40,738 nt of DNA from Bacteroidales bacterium (GTDB taxonomy: Bacteria > Bacteroidota > Bacteroidia > Bacteroidales > JAGOPY01), in contig DAOWEV010000193.1 of NCBI GenBank assembly GCA_030638325.1, forward strand, positions 1 through 40,738, written 5' to 3'. Shown piece by piece: positions 37,104-40,738 of the stretch (position 1 is its first letter; each line of letters begins with the position of its first letter). A program made the position numbers and the translations under genes. Below the pieces are notes generated by a model, which was given only the letters and a program-made list of their open reading frames with translations, was not told the origin of the DNA and did no database searches.

Positions 37104-38480
37104 ATGCCCAGGCGAAGAAAATTATTGTTGATAAACCCTTTCAATCAAATGACCAAAGAGGGCTTTTTTGATACCAATACGATTTCCCCGCCTTTGGGCC
37201 TTGGAATAGTTGCAGCCCTGACTCCTGCACACTGGGATGTGGAGATCCTGGATGAGAACTTCGACACTTTTGAATACCGGGAAGCTGACCTGGTAGGACT
37301 TACTGCCCTGACTTCGGCTGTCAACAGGGCCTACGAGATAGCGGGTATTTACAGGGAAAAGGGCATAAAAACTGTCTTAGGGGGGATACATGTTTCAATG
37401 CTCCATGAAGAAGCGCTGAAGTATGCAGACTCGGTCGTGATTGGAGAAGCCGAGAGCGTCTGGGCACAGCTCATTGCAGATTTTGAACAGGGTGTCCTGA
37501 AGAGAAAGTACAAAGCAGAATTACTGCCGATGAACAAGGCTCCCCTGCCCCGCCGGGATCTGTTTCATCCCGGCTATGTATATGCAAACATCCAGACTAC
37601 GAGAGGTTGCCCGATGAAGTGTGATTTCTGTTCGGTGCATATCTTCAATGGCAGCCATTACCGCCAGCGTCCGGTGGAGGAGGTGCTGGATGAACTGGAA
37701 ACCATTCAGAAGGATCGTTTATTCTTCATCGATGATAATATTATTGGCTATAGCAAAAGCTCTGCCGAAAGGGCTGTTGAGCTGTTTAAAGGAATGATCA
37801 GGCGCGGCATCAAAAAAGACTGGTTGTGCCAGGCATCCCTGAACGTTGCCGACAATGAAGAAGTCCTGAAATATGCGGCTGAAAGTGGATGCAGGATGAT
37901 CCTGATTGGCATAGAATCAGAAAAAGAAGGCCAGTTGGAAGAGGTCAACAAGAAAATGAACCTGAAGATAGGCACCGAAAACTATCAAAAAGTCTTCGAT
38001 AAGATCCACAAGCATGGCATCAGCGTCCTGGGTGCATTCATTTACGGGCTGGACACCGATTCTGTTGAAGACCTTGAAAACCGGACAGATTATGCGATCC
38101 ATTCAAATGTAGATGCGATCCAGGCCACTATTGTCACTCCCCTTCCCGGCACGAGCTTGTTTAAACGGCTGGAAAGAGAAAACAGGTTGTTGTACACCAA
38201 CTTTCCGAAAGACTGGGAACACTACCATTTTCTGGAGGTAGTGTACAAACCGAAATTAATGACCGCTCCGGAACTGACCACAGCCATGCACGATAACTGG
38301 GTTAGGATGTGGGACTTAAAGGTTCTGCAAAGAAAAATGCTCCGGACATTAAAAGCCACTAAAAATTCCAGAGCTGCCGTGTTTGCCTATTTTGCGAGCC
38401 TGGAGCGGCACAATGCGGCATTCGGGACAAGCCGGCAACCTATCGACCTGAATAAGATGCTGCAAGGGCTTTCAAAGTAA
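37104..38480 (+). CDS. B12-binding-domain radical SAM protein
   Basis: N-terminal B12-binding-like region (LLLINPFNQ..., SPPLGLGIVAAL, VLGGIHVSM) and CxxxCxxC motif (TTRGCPMKCDFCSVHIFNG). Confidence 0.93.
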   Translation: MPRRRKLLLINPFNQMTKEGFFDTNTISPPLGLGIVAALTPAHWDVEILDENFDTFEYREADLVGLTALTSAVNRAYEIAGIYREKGIKTVLGGIHVSMLHEEALKYADSVVIGEAESVWAQLIADFEQGVLKRKYKAELLPMNKAPLPRRDLFHPGYVYANIQTTRGCPMKCDFCSVHIFNGSHYRQRPVEEVLDELETIQKDRLFFIDDNIIGYSKSSAERAVELFKGMIRRGIKKDWLCQASLNVADNEEVLKYAAESGCRMILIGIESEKEGQLEEVNKKMNLKIGTENYQKVFDKIHKHGISVLGAFIYGLDTDSVEDLENRTDYAIHSNVDAIQATIVTPLPGTSLFKRLERENRLLYTNFPKDWEHYHFLEVVYKPKLMTAPELTTAMHDNWVRMWDLKVLQRKMLRTLKATKNSRAAVFAYFASLERHNAAFGTSRQPIDLNKMLQGLSK

Positions 38481-38487
38481 CTAAATC

Positions 38488-38508
38488 AATTAGGAATTAG
38501 GAATTGAA
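38488..38508 (+). repeat. Short heptamer repeat AATTAGG, 2-3 units
   Basis: aattagg aattagg aattgaa. Confidence 0.65.
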
Positions 38509-38548
38509 ACCGCTATGCGGGAATTGAATTTCGACAACATCCAATTTG

Positions 38549-38564
38549 ATCCGCCCAGGCGGAT
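38549..38564. repeat. Compact palindromic hairpin between convergent genes
   Basis: ATCCGCC ca GGCGGAT, perfect 7-bp stem. Confidence 0.7.
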
Positions 38565-38592
38565 GGTAAGTTTGACTTTTTAAGAGCCTATG

Positions 38593-39516
38593 TTATTTCA
38601 GTATTTTACCAATCGAAAAAGGCGGCTTTTTATTCTGAATATGATAGATACGGCTCAGGTAACCTCCGATCACACCGAGGCTGAAAACAATGATGCTGGT
38701 GGAAAAGAGAATCGTGACGATAAGCGAGGTATATCCTAATGGAGTATTAAAGAAGAGTCTCTTGATGATGAACTGAACACCCATCAGGAAGCTTAATACT
38801 GAAACGATCAATCCCCCATAAACCATAAGTTTCAAAGGAACATTGGTATAATAATACATAAGGTTGGAGGAGAGCTTCAGCAATTTGCCGGCAGTATATC
38901 CGGATTTCTGTCCTTTCCGTTTATGATGGTCAACCCACACAAAATCAATATCATCGGTATACCAGTTCAGCACCTCATCAATGAATATAAAACTATGATT
39001 GTGCGAGAGCACATCATCGATAAGGGATTTGCTGATCAGGCGGAAAGAAGATCCCTTGCCCGAACGTTTAAGCAATATTTTAGATGATCTCTTTATGGAT
39101 TTACTTGCAATGTTTCTTGCAACAGAGTGTTGCTTCTTGTGATATATTCCATATACCAGGTCCGCCTGGCTTTCTTCATGGGCAGCAATCAGTTTATTTA
39201 TCTCTTCCGGAGGATTCTGCAAGTCATCATCAATCGTGATAATATATTTACCTTGTGCAAAACCGAAACCGCAAAAAGTCGCATTATGCTGACCAAAATT
39301 CTTATTCAGCTTAATGGCTGTGATCAGATCCGGATATTTTTCTTTCAGCATTGTCAGAACATGCCAACTATTGTCAGGGCCCCCATCTTCAACAAAGATC
39401 ACCTCAAAACTCTTCCCTGGTTCTTCGAAAACCTGTTTGATCCGTATAAAGAGTTCCTCCAGCGTGTTTTCACTATTAAAGACAGGAACTACAACTGAAA
39501 AGTCTACTTTGCTCAT
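38593..39516 (-). CDS. Glycosyltransferase family 2 with C-terminal TM helices
   Basis: FSVVVPVFNSENTLEELFIRIKQV, ITIDDDLQNPPEEINKLI; two hydrophobic helices near the C-terminus. Confidence 0.93.
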   Translation of the reverse strand: MSKVDFSVVVPVFNSENTLEELFIRIKQVFEEPGKSFEVIFVEDGGPDNSWHVLTMLKEKYPDLITAIKLNKNFGQHNATFCGFGFAQGKYIITIDDDLQNPPEEINKLIAAHEESQADLVYGIYHKKQHSVARNIASKSIKRSSKILLKRSGKGSSFRLISKSLIDDVLSHNHSFIFIDEVLNWYTDDIDFVWVDHHKRKGQKSGYTAGKLLKLSSNLMYYYTNVPLKLMVYGGLIVSVLSFLMGVQFIIKRLFFNTPLGYTSLIVTILFSTSIIVFSLGVIGGYLSRIYHIQNKKPPFSIGKILK

Positions 39517-39549
39517 TGCTGAAAAACTATATTACTAACAAAGATAAAG

Positions 39550-39791
39550 GTAATTATTTAGTTGTGACGTATATTTCATCAGTGTTAATAAAGCACTAAA
39601 TCCGAATATCTAAATCCTAAACAAATTCAAATGACAGAAGTACAAAATTCAAAACCGTATGTTCTGTAGGAAATCCTTTGTTTTGAACATTTGATTATTT
39701 GAGTTTTGAGTTTGTTTAGAATTTAGGATTTGGTGCTTAGGATTTAATATGAAGAAAACCCTTTTATGATATATTATAGCTAAATAATTAC
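39550..39791. mobile_element. MITE-like dispersed element, copy B
   Basis: Perfect 12-bp terminal inverted repeats GTAATTATTTAG (39550-39561) / CTAAATAATTAC (39780-39791); internal sequence matches copy A. Confidence 0.8.
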
Positions 39792-39823
39792 AGCTAAAAA
39801 ATAAAACGGTCATGCCTGATAAT

Positions 39824-40573
39824 TTATTGAATAACACTCCCCATAATCAGGTTTGCGCCAGAGATCCATCTTGATTCATCAGAAAGAAAAAACAGTATCG
39901 CATTGGCAACATCATCAGGTTCACCGATACCGAGGGGATATTTTTTCAAATACCTTTCAAGTGATTCATCTACGATCTCCGGGTTTCCTTCTTTGGCCGG
40001 ATCGGTTATTAACGGGGTGTTCACGAGACCCGGGGAAAGACAATTGGACCGGATCCCCTTAGCTGCCAGTTCCAGTGCAAGGTTTTTCGAATAGGCCTCC
40101 AATGCAGATTTTGCACTGGTGTACAGGGCACCCCCAAAATAAGGGCTTTTGGTTGCAATAGTCGAAAGAAAAATAATTGATGCGTTGTTATGAATCTTTC
40201 TTTTCTGAAGGATCTTTGCAGTCAGCAATACAGGAACTTCAAAATTGATGCGAAACATCTTATCGATATTCCCCTGCCTGATAAACTTTGCAGGAGTTGG
40301 GCCGATAATCCCGGCACAATGGACGATCCCATCCAGTTCCGGCAAGGCATCTACCAGCTCACCAATTTGTTTTTCGCCGGTCAGGTCCGCATCGATAGCG
40401 AGATGCCCGTCGTTTTCAAGCTCCCGGTATGCCTCGTCAAGTTTTTGCCGGTCCCTGCCTGAGATTACCACTTTGCCGCCCTGCCGGCTTATCCTGATGG
40501 CTGTCTGCCGGCCGATACCCGACGAAGCCCCGGTGATTAGGATCACCTTGCCGCTTAGATCACAAAACCCCAT
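39824..40573 (-). CDS. SDR family oxidoreductase
   Basis: VILITGASSGIGRQTAIRISRQGG, YTSAKSALEAYSKNLALELAAKGIRSNCLSPGLV. Confidence 0.94.
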   Translation of the reverse strand: MGFCDLSGKVILITGASSGIGRQTAIRISRQGGKVVISGRDRQKLDEAYRELENDGHLAIDADLTGEKQIGELVDALPELDGIVHCAGIIGPTPAKFIRQGNIDKMFRINFEVPVLLTAKILQKRKIHNNASIIFLSTIATKSPYFGGALYTSAKSALEAYSKNLALELAAKGIRSNCLSPGLVNTPLITDPAKEGNPEIVDESLERYLKKYPLGIGEPDDVANAILFFLSDESRWISGANLIMGSVIQ

Positions 40574-40584
40574 TTTTTTTAATT

Positions 40585-40738
40585 GTAACTATTTAGACGT
40601 TATTTATCATACGAATGCTTTCTTTAAATAAATCCTAAGCACTAATTTCTAAATCCTAACCTGGACAAGCCAGAACCAAACAGGATATAACAGTTTGGTC
40701 TTATCTATTAGTCAAAATGATTATTGGTCAAATCCGAA
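40585..40738. mobile_element. MITE-like dispersed element, copy C (left end; may run off window)
   Basis: gtaactatttag...aaatcctaagcactaatttctaaatcctaa, matching the left ends of copies A and B. Confidence 0.5.

Noticed and set aside
1-40738. T9SS cargo proteins with the conserved C-terminal sorting domain
   Set aside because: None of the secreted ORFs in this window ends with a recognisable T9SS C-terminal domain
1-40738. tRNA or rRNA genes, phage genes, transposases, restriction or toxin-antitoxin systems
   Set aside because: No supporting sequence was recognised; only non-coding MITE-like elements were found

Overview
This window comes from a Bacteroidetes (Bacteroidales-like) chromosome; it is gene-dense and almost entirely protein coding. 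Main blocks: (1) a 5'-truncated view of recG, then a complete type IX secretion/gliding core operon in the order porP-gldK-gldL-gldM-gldN (minus strand); (2) a 1167-aa beta-barrel-like surface protein; (3) yitT, rseP, dxr and an M23 peptidase; (4) a PorW/SprE-like TPR lipoprotein (TTG start), bactofilin, an AtpZ-like gene and a small membrane protein, with no atpB following; (5) folE, a BI-1/YccA protein and fabD; (6) a nucleotide-sugar block: CpsB/YwqE-type phosphatase, rfbB, galE, a TviB/WbpO-like UDP-sugar dehydrogenase, wbpB, wbpD, wbpE; (7) a GNAT protein, an outer-membrane-like protein, kdtA, an M17 aminopeptidase, a NodB deacetylase, a second GNAT, a B12/radical SAM protein, a GT2 and an SDR. 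No tRNA, rRNA, CRISPR, phage or transposase gene was recognised. The least explained material is intergenic: several 7-bp and 8-bp tandem repeat clusters of different sequence, a MITE-like family with three copies (two bracket the SDR gene), a large 165-185 bp imperfect palindrome, an inverted-repeat cassette holding what looks like a GxxExxY gene remnant, and a minus-strand hairpin plus U-tract that may mark a small RNA. The main systems-level observation is that the T9SS core, PorW/SprE and the Wbp-type sugar pathway lie within about 30 kb. In Porphyromonas gingivalis the Wbp pathway makes the sugar that links T9SS cargo to A-LPS. All calls come from reading the sequence and ORF track; no searches were run.
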